Of a stretch of 16,771 bases of DNA, positions 1-7,172 are shown piece by piece. A model generated the notes under the pieces. The model was not told the origin of the DNA and did no database searches. It saw nothing but the letters and a program-made list of their open reading frames with translations. Each line of letters starts with the position of its first letter. Within the stretch, counting starts at the first letter, position 1. The position numbers were made by a program, and so were the translations under genes. The stretch lies in the NCBI GenBank assembly GCA_050743145.1, contig JBOGDU010000209.1, positions 1 to 16,771 of the forward strand. The letters run 5' to 3'. Source of the stretch: DASRTE01 sp050743145 (lineage in GTDB: Bacteria > Actinomycetota > Actinomycetes > Jiangellales > Jiangellaceae).

Positions 1-671
1 GTCAGGTAGTAGTTCTTGACGTACTGCTGGGTGATGGTCGAGCCTCCGCCGGCGATCTCGCCGCCCCGGAGGCTGTCCCAGCCCGCCCGGATGATGCCGA
101 CGGGGTCGAATCCGTCGTTCTCGTAGAAGGTGCGGTCCTCTGCGGCCACCACGGCCTGCCGCACGTGTTCCGGGACCTCCTCGATGCCGACGCTCTCGCG
201 GTTCTCGGCGCTGAACCTGCCCAACTCGGTCTTGCCGTCGTTCCAGTAGACGATCGTCGCCTGCGAGGTGGAGAAGTCATTGGCCGTCGGCACGTCGGTC
301 ATGGCGAACGCGACCCCTACGCCGAGGATCCCGAGCACGAACAGGCCCAGGCCCGCGAGGGAGACCTTCTTCCACGTCAGCCATCGTCGCCAGCCGCGCT
401 TAGGGTCCTTGTCGGCCGCGTACCGCCGCGCGCGTCGCCCGCCCCCGCCCGGTGTCGACGGGCCGACCCCGGTCGACGCCCGGGTCCTGGCCGGACCGGC
501 GCCGCCGCCACGGATACCGCGGTCCACACCGGTTCCGGCGGGTCGGGGGCCAGGACGCCGCGGCGCGACCGGATCAGCGTAGGGACGCGACGCCGATGCA
601 ACATTCCGGCGGGTACCGGCCGGGCGTCGTCGTTCGTGGCTCACAGGGGATCTCTGCTCGGTAGGGGACAT
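1..671 (-). CDS. ponA: Class A penicillin-binding protein, N-terminal part (transglycosylase), partial
   Basis: This is a bifunctional peptidoglycan synthase that polymerises lipid II and crosslinks peptides at the outer face of the membrane. Only the first 223 codons are in the window; the rest lies off the left edge. Residues 1 to about 95 are a Pro/Arg/Gly-rich cytosolic tail. A single transmembrane helix follows at about 102-124 (KVSLAGLGLFVLGILGVGV). Next comes the start of a GT51 glycosyltransferase domain, with the catalytic-Glu motif EDRTFYENDG from residue 178 and GGGSTITQQ at about 208-216. The start is taken as ATG at 671, the first start after an in-frame stop at 701-699. No clear Shine-Dalgarno precedes it, and GTG at 644 is an alternative. 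The transpeptidase half cannot be seen, so the class A assignment rests on the glycosyltransferase motifs. It is divergent from padR, the same order as M. tuberculosis ponA1 and Rv0047c. Confidence 0.93.
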   Translation of the reverse strand, partial: MSPTEQRSPVSHERRRPAGTRRNVASASRPYADPVAPRRPGPRPAGTGVDRGIRGGGAGPARTRASTGVGPSTPGGGGRRARRYAADKDPKRGWRRWLTWKKVSLAGLGLFVLGILGVGVAFAMTDVPTANDFSTSQATIVYWNDGKTELGRFSAENRESVGIEEVPEHVRQAVVAAEDRTFYENDGFDPVGIIRAGWDSLRGGEIAGGGSTITQQYVKNYYL

Positions 672-770
672 AGCAGGTATGACGGCACCGGGGGCAGCCT
701 ACGACGCTCCCACCTCTACAGCCCAAAGCCAAGACCGTCAGCTCGGTCTCGGGGGCGTCCGGGTGCGACC

Positions 771-799
771 TTGCGTACCACGTGCCGGCGCACTATCGT
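771..799 (+). promoter_or_regulatory. Candidate sigma-70-type promoter for padR-ino1
   Basis: TTGCGT at 771-776 is separated by 17 nt from TATCGT at 794-799. The first matches the TTGACA consensus at the key TTG, and the second has the TAnnnT form. Predicted transcription would start near 806, placing the palindrome at 814-840 just downstream, where a bound repressor would block elongation or initiation. This is pattern-based only. Confidence 0.45.
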
Positions 800-813
800 C
801 TCCAGCATATCAA

Positions 814-840
814 TTCGATGTATCGACTCGATACATCGAA
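814..840. promoter_or_regulatory. Perfect 27-bp palindrome, probable PadR operator
   Basis: TTCGATGTATCGA at 814-826 and its exact reverse complement TCGATACATCGAA at 828-840 flank a single C at 827. The half-sites contain ATGT and ACAT, the core words of many PadR-family operators, here separated by 11 nt. It lies 28 nt before the padR start codon and is strikingly AT-rich for this genome. Negative autoregulation by the adjacent PadR protein is the natural inference, possibly also affecting the divergent PBP gene. Confidence 0.75.
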
Positions 841-868
841 CCGACAGTCGCCGGAGGAGCATACCGCC

Positions 869-1603
869 GTGGGCAAGCGTGCAGAGGCGCTGGAGCTGGC
901 CGTACTCGGCCTGCTCCACGACGCGCCGATGCACGGCTACGAGCTTCGCAAGCAGGTCAACGCGTTGCTGGGCTGGGGTCGGGCCTTCTCTTACGGCACG
1001 CTCTACCCCTGCCTCAAGGAACTCGTACACCGCGGCTTCCTGGCCGAGGACTCCCCAGGCGAAGCCGCCGCCGCGCATCTCGGCGGACGTCGGAGCAAGA
1101 TCGTCTACAAACTGACTCCGGAAGGTAAGGAGCGGTTCGCCGACCTGCTCGCGCAGGCCGGCCCGTCGTCGTGGGACGACGAGCAGTTCGGAGTCCACTT
1201 CGCGTTCTTCGCGCGGGCCGACGCGGCCACGCGGATGCGCATCCTCGAGGGCCGCAGGACCCGCCTGCAGGAGCGGCTCGAGCAGTTCCGCTCCGCGCTG
1301 CAACGGACCCGGGAACGGCTCGACGCCTACACCCTCGAGCTCCAGAGCCATGGCCTGGAGTCGGTCGAGCGCGAGGTCCGGTGGCTCGACCAGCTCATCG
1401 CCGTCGAACGACGAGGGGACGACCGGGCGGAGCGATCACCTCGCAGGGTCGTCCGTGCACAAGGCGACGAGTCGGCCGAAGAGCAAGGACTGGACCGGCG
1501 GGGGGACGAACCGACCGCAACCGAGAACCCAGCGCGAGCACCGAGGCGGGGCACTGCGTTCCGCCAGGGGGCCGGCGCCCTGCCGTCCCGCCCCGCAGAG
1601 TGA
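869..1603 (+). CDS. PadR-family transcriptional regulator
   Basis: This is a DNA-binding regulator of the PadR family. Residues 1 to about 85 form the winged helix-turn-helix (ALELAVLGLLHDAPMHGYEL, then GTLYPCLKELVHRGFLAE and a wing with RRSKIVYKLTPEGK). Residues 90-180 form the charged C-terminal helical domain used for dimerisation. The start is GTG at 869, preceded by GGAGG at 853-857; upstream in-frame starts (for example 782) would read through the palindrome and add non-family sequence. The protein is 244 aa, whereas relatives are near 180 aa. Residues from about 183 are an Arg/Glu/Ala-rich tail with relaxed codon bias, so the tail may be of little function. The stop is 11 nt before ino1, implying co-transcription. 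The M. tuberculosis counterpart is Rv0047c, next to ino1. The effector ligand cannot be predicted. Confidence 0.93.
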   Translation: MGKRAEALELAVLGLLHDAPMHGYELRKQVNALLGWGRAFSYGTLYPCLKELVHRGFLAEDSPGEAAAAHLGGRRSKIVYKLTPEGKERFADLLAQAGPSSWDDEQFGVHFAFFARADAATRMRILEGRRTRLQERLEQFRSALQRTRERLDAYTLELQSHGLESVEREVRWLDQLIAVERRGDDRAERSPRRVVRAQGDESAEEQGLDRRGDEPTATENPARAPRRGTAFRQGAGALPSRPAE

Positions 1604-1614
1604 AAGGAAAGCCG

Positions 1615-2694
1615 ATGACTTCGGTTCGGGTAGCCATAGTCGGCGTGGGCAACTGCGCCGCCTCGCTCGTCCAAGGCGTCCGCTATTACCGCGACGCCGA
1701 CCCGGCGCAGAAGGTGCCCGGTCTGATGCATGTCCAGTTCGGCGACTACCACGTCCGTGACGTCGAGTTCGTCGCCGCGTTCGATGTCGACGCCAAGAAG
1801 GTCGGCATCGACCTCGCCGACGCGATCGGTGCGAGCGAGAACAACACGATCAGGATCTGCGACGTGCCGGCCACCGGCATCACCGTCCAGCGTGGCCACA
1901 CCCTCGACGGGCTCGGCAAGTACTACCGCCAGACCATCACCGAGTCCGACGAGATGCCGGTCGACGTGGTCGCGTCGTTGCGCGCGGCGCGTGCCGACGT
2001 GCTCGTCTGCTACCTGCCGGTCGGTTCCGAGCAGGCCGCCAAGTTCTACGCGCAGTGTGCGATCGACGCCGGGGTCGCGTTCGTCAACGCCCTACCCGTC
2101 TTCATCGCCGGCACGAAGGAGTGGGCGGACAGGTTCACCGCCGCAGGCGTCCCGATCATCGGCGACGACATCAAGTCGCAGATCGGCGCGACCATCACGC
2201 ATCGCGTGCTCGCCAAGCTCTTCGAGGACCGCGGGGTGACTGTCGACCGCACCTACCAGCTCAACGTCGGCGGCAACATGGACTTCAAGAACATGCTCGA
2301 GCGCGAGCGGTTGGAGTCGAAGAAGATCTCCAAGACCCAGTCGGTCACCTCCCAGTTGGTCGACGAGATCGCACCGCGCAACGTCCACATCGGCCCGTCC
2401 GACTACGTCGAGTGGCTCGACGACCGCAAGTGGGCGTTCATCCGCCTCGAGGGCCGCAACTTCGGTGACGTGCCGGTGAGCCTCGAGTACAAGCTCGAGG
2501 TTTGGGACTCGCCCAACTCGGCGGGCATCATCATCGACGCCATCCGTGCGGCCAAGATCGCGAAGGATCGCGGCATCGGTGGTCCGATCCTCTCGGCATC
2601 GTCCTACTTCATGAAATCGCCACCGGAGCAGTACTCGGACGACGTCTGCCGCGACCTGGTCGAGAAGTTCATCGCCGGAGCGGTCGAGCGCTGA
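1615..2694 (+). CDS. ino1: Inositol-3-phosphate synthase (myo-inositol-1-phosphate synthase)
   Basis: This enzyme converts glucose 6-phosphate to 1D-myo-inositol 3-phosphate in the cytosol, using NAD+ as a cycling cofactor. In actinobacteria the product feeds phosphatidylinositol lipids and mycothiol. The 359-aa protein is close to the usual actinobacterial length. The NAD-binding fold opens with VAIVGVGNCAASLVQG from residue 6. The catalytic region carries the Lys-rich motif KSQIGAT starting at K187, then NVGGNMDFKNM at 217-227 and SKKISKTQSVTSQ after that. The ATG at 1615 follows AAAGGAAAG 4-12 nt upstream and lies 11 nt after the padR stop. Control by PadR as part of one operon is likely but unproven. 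Two small hairpins follow the gene. Confidence 0.97.
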   Translation: MTSVRVAIVGVGNCAASLVQGVRYYRDADPAQKVPGLMHVQFGDYHVRDVEFVAAFDVDAKKVGIDLADAIGASENNTIRICDVPATGITVQRGHTLDGLGKYYRQTITESDEMPVDVVASLRAARADVLVCYLPVGSEQAAKFYAQCAIDAGVAFVNALPVFIAGTKEWADRFTAAGVPIIGDDIKSQIGATITHRVLAKLFEDRGVTVDRTYQLNVGGNMDFKNMLERERLESKKISKTQSVTSQLVDEIAPRNVHIGPSDYVEWLDDRKWAFIRLEGRNFGDVPVSLEYKLEVWDSPNSAGIIIDAIRAAKIAKDRGIGGPILSASSYFMKSPPEQYSDDVCRDLVEKFIAGAVER

Positions 2695-2956
2695 CCCGCG
2701 AGGCATTCGCGACCCCGAGGATCGAGGGTCGGCGCAGCCCCCTGCGGAATGGTCGGTTTGGGGGTTTGGCGCATCGTCGGGCACCCTAGAGCGTCCACCT
2801 CGTGTTTCACGGACTGTCCAGCTATTGACAGGATGCGGTTCAGATGGGAAGCGTCATCTACCGTCTCATGCCGTGACACCGCACAGCCGTGGCGGCGTAG
2901 CCGTGGCCGTGCGCGGTCGACGACGCCGTTCGGGGGAAGAATGAAAGGACCGACCG
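2695..2956 (+). other. Gene-free spacer between ino1 and the conservon
   Basis: This 262-nt stretch holds the likely ino1 terminator and must contain the conservon promoter. A perfect TTGACA is present at 2825-2830, but no TAnnnT box lies 16-18 nt downstream. TTTGGC (2765-2770) with TAGAGC (2787-2792) is a weaker alternative. The promoter therefore cannot be fixed by eye. A short reading frame starting at 2749 crosses into cvnA and has no coding character. Confidence 0.5.
2711..2746 (+). terminator. Two adjacent short hairpins after ino1, possible terminator
   Basis: GACCC (2711-2715) pairs with GGGTC (2726-2730), and the stem can be extended by CGA/TCG with one bulge. CGCAG (2733-2737) pairs with CTGCG (2742-2746) around a CCCC loop. 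No clear U-tract follows, which is common for actinobacterial terminators but makes the call weak. Confidence 0.35.
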
Positions 2957-5782
2957 ATGACGCGGAACCCGCGAGGACACCGGAGCAACACGACCGGCGT
3001 CGCCAAGCGGGCGCACGCGACCCAGCGCCCCACCGCGGCTGATCAACCCGAGACGGCGAGGCCGACGCACCAGCCGAGGGTTACGTCGGTCTGGCGCTCC
3101 TTCCTTCACGACCGCAGCGTGCGGTCGCGGGTGGGCGCGCTGGTCCTGCTCCCCCTGTTGGGCGCGCTCGTCCTCGGTGCCTTCCTCTTCCGCGACGCCC
3201 TCACTCGGGCAACGACCACGAGCGGTGTCGAGCGCAACGCCCGGGTCGCCGTCACCGCCCTGGTTGCTGCCGAGCGCCTTCAGGACGAACGTGACGTCTC
3301 CGGTCTGTTCGATGTCGGCGCCACCGGCCAGGGAGCCGTCGCCGACGCGCGGAATGCCACCGACCAGGCCGTCGCCACTTTCACCGAGCAGGTGGGTGAG
3401 CTACCCGACGACGTCAGCCCGACCGTGGCCGAGGCCCGCCGTAGCAGCGAGGTCCAACTGGGACTGCTCGACGCCTACCGCGGGTCGCGGGACATCGTGC
3501 TCGAGCCGTATGACGAACCCGGTGTCGACGACTACAACCTGATGGTCTTGGCGCTGCTCAAGTTCGTGCAGGCCAGCGGCGCGGACTCTACCGACGCCGC
3601 GCTCGTGGTCGACATCGACGCGCTCGACTCGCTGGCCCGCGCGACGGAGACGGCCTCGGTCGAGCGAGGGCTGCTCGCCCATGTGCTCTCGTCCGGTGAC
3701 CCCCTCACCGACCCCGAGCGTCAGCGTGAAGCGATCTCCGTGGGCGAGCAGGACTACCTGCTCTCCCGCTTCCTCTCCACCGCCGAGCCCGAGGTCCGCG
3801 CGCGCTACTACTCCGAGCTGCCGGCCACGCTCGGTGCTGTCGCCGGTATCCGTGCCAATGCGCTGGCCACCGGGGAGGAACCCGACGCCACACCCGAGGA
3901 GTGGTACCAGGCATCCACCGGCCGCATCGATGTCCTGCGCGACATCCAGGCCGGCCTGGCCGACACCGTCATCGAGCAGGCGTCCAGCACGGCGACCCGG
4001 TCGCAGATCGCGGCCGGCGCCTCCGCAGCCGCGATCCTCATCGTGCTGGCCGCGACGGTCGCCCTTGCGGCCGCTGTCGCACGATCGATCATCCGCCCGT
4101 TGCGCCGCCTGCGCGGGGCGGCTCTCGAGACCGCCGACGTCGGCCTGCCGGCGCTGGTGTCGCGGATCCAGAGCGACGGGCCGGCGGTCATCCGCAATGT
4201 CGGCTACGCCGTCAAGCCCGAAGGCAGGGACGAGATCGGGCAGGTCGCGAATGCGTTCAACGAGGTCCACTCCACCGCCGTGCGGGTAGCCGGCGAGCAG
4301 GCTCTGCTGCGCCAGAACCTCGACACGATCGTGGTCAACCTGTCCCGCCGTACCCAGGGCTTGGTAGACCGTCAGCTCGGCGAGATCGAACAGCTCGAGG
4401 CCCGAGAGCGTGACGCCGACCAGCTCGGGACCCTGTTCCGAATCGACCATCTCGCCACTCGCGTCCGCCGGCATGCCGAGAGCCTGCTGGTCCTCGCCGG
4501 CGTCGAGGAGATGCGCCGCACCGGCACGGCCGCGCCCGTCCTCGACGTCGTCCGTACCGCCGTCGGCGAGGTCGAGCAGTACCCGCGGGTGAAGTTCGGT
4601 GTGATGCCCACCGACCTCGTGACGCCCGCCGCCGTCGACGACGTGGCCCACCTGCTGGCCGAGCTGCTGGACAACGCCACCGAGTTCTCGGCACCGTCGA
4701 CGCCGGTCATGATCACCAGTCAGCCCCTGCTCGGCGGCGGCCTGCGGATCCAGGTCGCCGACTCCGGTCTCGGCATTCCTGCCAACCAGCTCGTCTCCCT
4801 CAACGAACGCCTTCGTGAGCCCGGCGACATCGACGTCGCCGCGTCCCGCACCCTGGGCCTCTACGTCGTCGCACGGCTTGCCGCCCGCCACGGCATCGTC
4901 GTCCGGCTCGTACCCGGTGACCCCGGCGGCACCATCGCCCAGGTCGATCTGCCCGCGCACCTGGTGGTGTCCCCGCTCGACACGACCGACGGGGTCGCAC
5001 CAGTACGAGCCGAGCCGCAGGCCCCGTCGCCGCTTCTGGGTGGGGTCTCGATCGAGGAGCAGGTCCGCCGGGCCGTCGCGCAGTCCCCGACCACCCGCCC
5101 GACCGAGCCGCCCTACGGCTCCCCACCGCTTCCGTCCAGGCCGCTGTCGATACCGCCTCCGCAGGCGCAGCCGCCGGCGCGCCCGGTCCAACCGGTCAAC
5201 GGTCTGGTCGGTGCCAAGGGCCTACCCACGCGCACGCCCCGCTCGTACGACCAGCCGGAACGGCCGCCGGAGCGCTCGCTGCGTGCACCCGAACCTCCGC
5301 TGCCCGAGGCGGACGCTCCGATCTACGAGGAAGTGCGCTCGGCCTGGTTCCAGCGCGGCGGTGGCCCGATCGACTGGTCCAGCCCCGCCGACGAGGGCTG
5401 GCGGCGAGCGGCGGCGGCGCTGCGGACCGCCGAGGAGGCCGCGAGTGCACGGCGCACGCACCGCGAAGAGGCCGAACGCACACCGGCCACGCAACCCGCG
5501 CCGTCGCCGCCGGAACGCGGCACCCCCGAGCCCGAGGTCGAGGAGCCCGCGTACAGCACCTCCGGCCTGCCGGTGCGCCGGCGCGGCGCGACCCTGGTGC
5601 CGGGCTCGATCGCCGAGGTGGTCGGGGACGCTCCGACCACCCAGCCCGCCGTGACCGAGAAGGACGCCACCCAGGTGGCCTCTACCCTGGCCAACCTCCA
5701 GCGTGGGGTGAGCCGTGGTCGGAAGGAGACCAGCGGCTGGGTACCCAAGCGACCTGATGATCCCGAGAGGAGCAATCCGTGA
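2957..5782 (+). CDS. cvnA: Conservon sensor histidine kinase-like protein CvnA (nitrate/nitrite-sensor type)
   Basis: This is the membrane sensor of a conservon. It has a basic cytosolic N-terminus, a first transmembrane helix at about 58-79, an extracytoplasmic helical sensor region (about 80-345) resembling nitrate/nitrite-sensing domains, a second helix at about 352-375 and a HAMP-like linker (RPLRRL from 380). The helical kinase core contains FRIDHLATRVRRHAESLLVLAG near 492-513, and the HATPase domain has an N-box ELLDNATEFS near 569 and a G-box ADSGLGIP near 601. A Pro/Arg/Glu-rich, probably disordered tail runs from about 677 to 941 and ends in two motifs I recall from this family: GLPVRRRGATLVPG and ASTLANLQRGVSRGR (908-922). 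The start ATG follows AAAGGA by 7 nt. The stop overlaps the cvnB start (GTGA). In known conservons the kinase interacts with CvnB, CvnC and CvnD rather than an evident response regulator; none is encoded here. Confidence 0.92.
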   Translation: MTRNPRGHRSNTTGVAKRAHATQRPTAADQPETARPTHQPRVTSVWRSFLHDRSVRSRVGALVLLPLLGALVLGAFLFRDALTRATTTSGVERNARVAVTALVAAERLQDERDVSGLFDVGATGQGAVADARNATDQAVATFTEQVGELPDDVSPTVAEARRSSEVQLGLLDAYRGSRDIVLEPYDEPGVDDYNLMVLALLKFVQASGADSTDAALVVDIDALDSLARATETASVERGLLAHVLSSGDPLTDPERQREAISVGEQDYLLSRFLSTAEPEVRARYYSELPATLGAVAGIRANALATGEEPDATPEEWYQASTGRIDVLRDIQAGLADTVIEQASSTATRSQIAAGASAAAILIVLAATVALAAAVARSIIRPLRRLRGAALETADVGLPALVSRIQSDGPAVIRNVGYAVKPEGRDEIGQVANAFNEVHSTAVRVAGEQALLRQNLDTIVVNLSRRTQGLVDRQLGEIEQLEARERDADQLGTLFRIDHLATRVRRHAESLLVLAGVEEMRRTGTAAPVLDVVRTAVGEVEQYPRVKFGVMPTDLVTPAAVDDVAHLLAELLDNATEFSAPSTPVMITSQPLLGGGLRIQVADSGLGIPANQLVSLNERLREPGDIDVAASRTLGLYVVARLAARHGIVVRLVPGDPGGTIAQVDLPAHLVVSPLDTTDGVAPVRAEPQAPSPLLGGVSIEEQVRRAVAQSPTTRPTEPPYGSPPLPSRPLSIPPPQAQPPARPVQPVNGLVGAKGLPTRTPRSYDQPERPPERSLRAPEPPLPEADAPIYEEVRSAWFQRGGGPIDWSSPADEGWRRAAAALRTAEEAASARRTHREEAERTPATQPAPSPPERGTPEPEVEEPAYSTSGLPVRRRGATLVPGSIAEVVGDAPTTQPAVTEKDATQVASTLANLQRGVSRGRKETSGWVPKRPDDPERSNP

Positions 5783-6174
5783 CCAGCGCCTCGAACGAGG
5801 AGCTCAGCTGGCTGCTCGAGCGATTCGTCGACCGGACCCCGGGTGCTGCACACGCCGTCGTCGTGTCGGCGGACGGTCTTCACCTGGCCGGTTCCCAGGG
5901 GATGCCACGTGAGCGCGGCGAGCAACTCGCCGCCGTGGTGTCCGGGCTGGCCAGCCTGACCGTCGGCGCCTCGATGATCCTCGGCGCCGGGCAGGTCCAG
6001 CAGACCTTGGTCGAGATGGCACAGGGATACCTGCTGGTCATGGCGATCCGGGACGGTGCCCATCTGGCGGTGCTGGCCGCCGCCGGATCCGAGCTCGGCC
6101 AGGTGGGCTACGAGATGGCGCTGCTCGTCGAGCGTGTCGGCGCCGTTCTGAGCCCAGCAGCCCGCGTCGGGTGA
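5779..6174 (+). CDS. cvnB: Roadblock/LC7-domain protein CvnB
   Basis: This small cytosolic protein belongs to the roadblock/LC7 family. Members resemble GTPase regulators (compare MglB) and are thought to modulate the partner CvnD. The 131-aa product is essentially one domain: ELSWLLERFVDRTPGAAHAV, a central VVVSADGLHLAGSQG strand pair, then a hydrophobic region up to MAIRDGAHLAVLAAAGSELG. The GTG start at 5779 overlaps the cvnA stop by 4 nt and is preceded by GAGAGGAGC, so translational coupling is likely. Known conservons always pair this gene with a CvnC and a CvnD, as here. The catalytic or regulatory details are not visible in the sequence. Confidence 0.94.
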   Translation: MTSASNEELSWLLERFVDRTPGAAHAVVVSADGLHLAGSQGMPRERGEQLAAVVSGLASLTVGASMILGAGQVQQTLVEMAQGYLLVMAIRDGAHLAVLAAAGSELGQVGYEMALLVERVGAVLSPAARVG

Positions 6175-6202
6175 TCAGCGTGGTCGGGGCAGGAGCGGTT
6201 CG

Positions 6203-6565
6203 GTGACGGCGCCGGATGGTGGGCGGGTCCGCCCCTACCTGGCGACCCGTGGCCGCACCCGCCCGGTCCAGGAGACGGCGCTGGAGGCCCTGGTCTCCTC
6301 CACCCAGGCCGGCCGGGCGCACGGGATCGACCCGGAACCCGAGCGCGAGCGCATCCTGCGCATCTGCCACTCCCCACGGTCGGTCGCGGAGGTCGCCGCG
6401 ATCGTCCGGATACCGCTCGGGGTGGCCCGGGTGCTTGTTGCCGATCTCGAGGCCGAGGGCCTCGTCCACGTCGCGGATCCCCTGGTGGCCTACGCCGGAG
6501 CGGTGGAGCCCGCCCGCGACCTGAATGTGCTCGAAAGGGTGAGGGATGGCCTTCGTCGACTCTGA
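6203..6565 (+). CDS. cvnC: DUF742 family protein CvnC
   Basis: This is the third conservon component, 120 aa, DUF742 family. The N-terminal part has RVRPYLATRGRTRPVQETALEALV, typical of the family. The middle is a helix-rich segment that resembles a winged helix (ERILRICHSPRSVAEVAAIVRIPLGVARVLVADLEAEGLVHV), so DNA binding or protein docking are both possible. The biochemical role is not established. The GTG start follows AGGAG at 6191-6195 by 7 nt and 28 nt after the cvnB stop. The gene ends 20 nt inside cvnD, which supports co-translation. Confidence 0.92.
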   Translation: MTAPDGGRVRPYLATRGRTRPVQETALEALVSSTQAGRAHGIDPEPERERILRICHSPRSVAEVAAIVRIPLGVARVLVADLEAEGLVHVADPLVAYAGAVEPARDLNVLERVRDGLRRL

Positions 6566-7142
6566 GGTCTCCGGAGGCGCACGCGCCACGAAGGACGCCC
6601 TCTCGGTCAAGATCGTCGTCGCCGGTGGGTTCGGCGTCGGCAAGACGACACTCGTCGGAGCGGTCAGCGAGATCGAACCGCTGCGTACCGAGGCGTTGAT
6701 GACCGAGGCGTCCACACCGGTCGACGACCTGTCCATGCTCCCCGACAAGACGACCACCACGGTCGCCATGGACTTCGGTCGGATCACCCTCGCCGAAGAC
6801 CTCGTCCTCTACCTGTTCGGGACGCCGGGCCAGAACCGCTTCTGGTTCATGTGGGACGACATCACCCGCGGCGCGATCGGTGCCGTCGTGCTGGTGGACA
6901 CGCGCCGGCTGGCGGACTGCTTCGGTGCCGTCGACTACGTCGAGCAGCGCGGCATCCCGTTCGTGGTCGCGATCAACGCGTTCAACGGCGTGCAGCAGCA
7001 CACCGTCGACGAGGTACGCGACGCGCTGCAGGTGAGCACCGAGGTGCCCTTCGTCGTTTGCGACGCGCGCGAGCGCGAGTCGGTCAAGAAGGTGCTCGTC
7101 CGCCTCGTCGAGCACGCGATGGCGGTCGTTCGCCAGGGCTGA
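6546..7142 (+). CDS. cvnD: Conservon Ras-like GTPase CvnD
   Basis: This is a small GTP-binding protein of 198 aa, presumed output switch of the conservon. The P-loop is GGFGVGKTT (about residues 27-35). The switch II region is LFGTPGQNRFWFMWDD (about 90-105). The expected NKxD guanine-specificity motif is not present; VVAINAFNG (about 139-147) occupies its position, which is the usual state in this family and leaves nucleotide specificity to be confirmed. The ATG at 6546 overlaps cvnC and follows AAAGGGTGAGGG. Signal flow from CvnA through CvnB and CvnC to CvnD is the published model for conservons in Streptomyces; the target here is unknown. Confidence 0.94.
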   Translation: MAFVDSEVSGGARATKDALSVKIVVAGGFGVGKTTLVGAVSEIEPLRTEALMTEASTPVDDLSMLPDKTTTTVAMDFGRITLAEDLVLYLFGTPGQNRFWFMWDDITRGAIGAVVLVDTRRLADCFGAVDYVEQRGIPFVVAINAFNGVQQHTVDEVRDALQVSTEVPFVVCDARERESVKKVLVRLVEHAMAVVRQG

Positions 7143-7166
7143 CCGGCGGGCTCGGCGCCCTAGGCT
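7139..7166 (+). promoter_or_regulatory. Candidate promoter giving a leaderless MFS mRNA
   Basis: CTGACC at 7139-7144 is followed after 16 nt by TAGGCT at 7161-7166. Six nt after that box comes the MFS ATG at 7173, where a transcript would be expected to begin. There is no Shine-Dalgarno before the ATG, which fits a leaderless message. Confidence 0.55.
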
Positions 7167-7172
7167 GCCGTC

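Larger units (their letters stand above)
672..868. promoter_or_regulatory. Divergent intergenic control region between the PBP gene and padR
   Basis: This gene-free stretch separates the two divergent genes and must carry both promoters. On the plus strand there is a padR promoter candidate and a large palindrome, listed separately. On the minus strand, TAGGCT (701 to 696) has the TAnnnT form of an actinobacterial -10 box lying 24 nt before the PBP ATG, but its -35 (TTGGGC, about 19 nt upstream) is weak. Overlapping open frames here are out of keeping with the neighbouring genes and were not called. Confidence 0.5.

Noticed and set aside
782..868. Upstream extension of PadR from GTG at 782
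   Set aside because: It would translate the operator palindrome, has no family similarity, and GTG at 869 has a GGAGG Shine-Dalgarno.
2481..2500. Inverted repeat CCTCGAG/CTCGAGG inside ino1
   Set aside because: It lies within the coding frame (Leu-Glu-Tyr-Lys-Leu-Glu) and is explained by repeated Leu-Glu codons; no regulatory context.
2825..2830. Perfect TTGACA before the conservon
   Set aside because: No TAnnnT box at 16-18 nt downstream, so it is not called as a promoter on its own.
2749..3042. Small plus-strand open frame between ino1 and cvnA
   Set aside because: No Shine-Dalgarno or homology is visible and it overlaps the start of cvnA in another frame.
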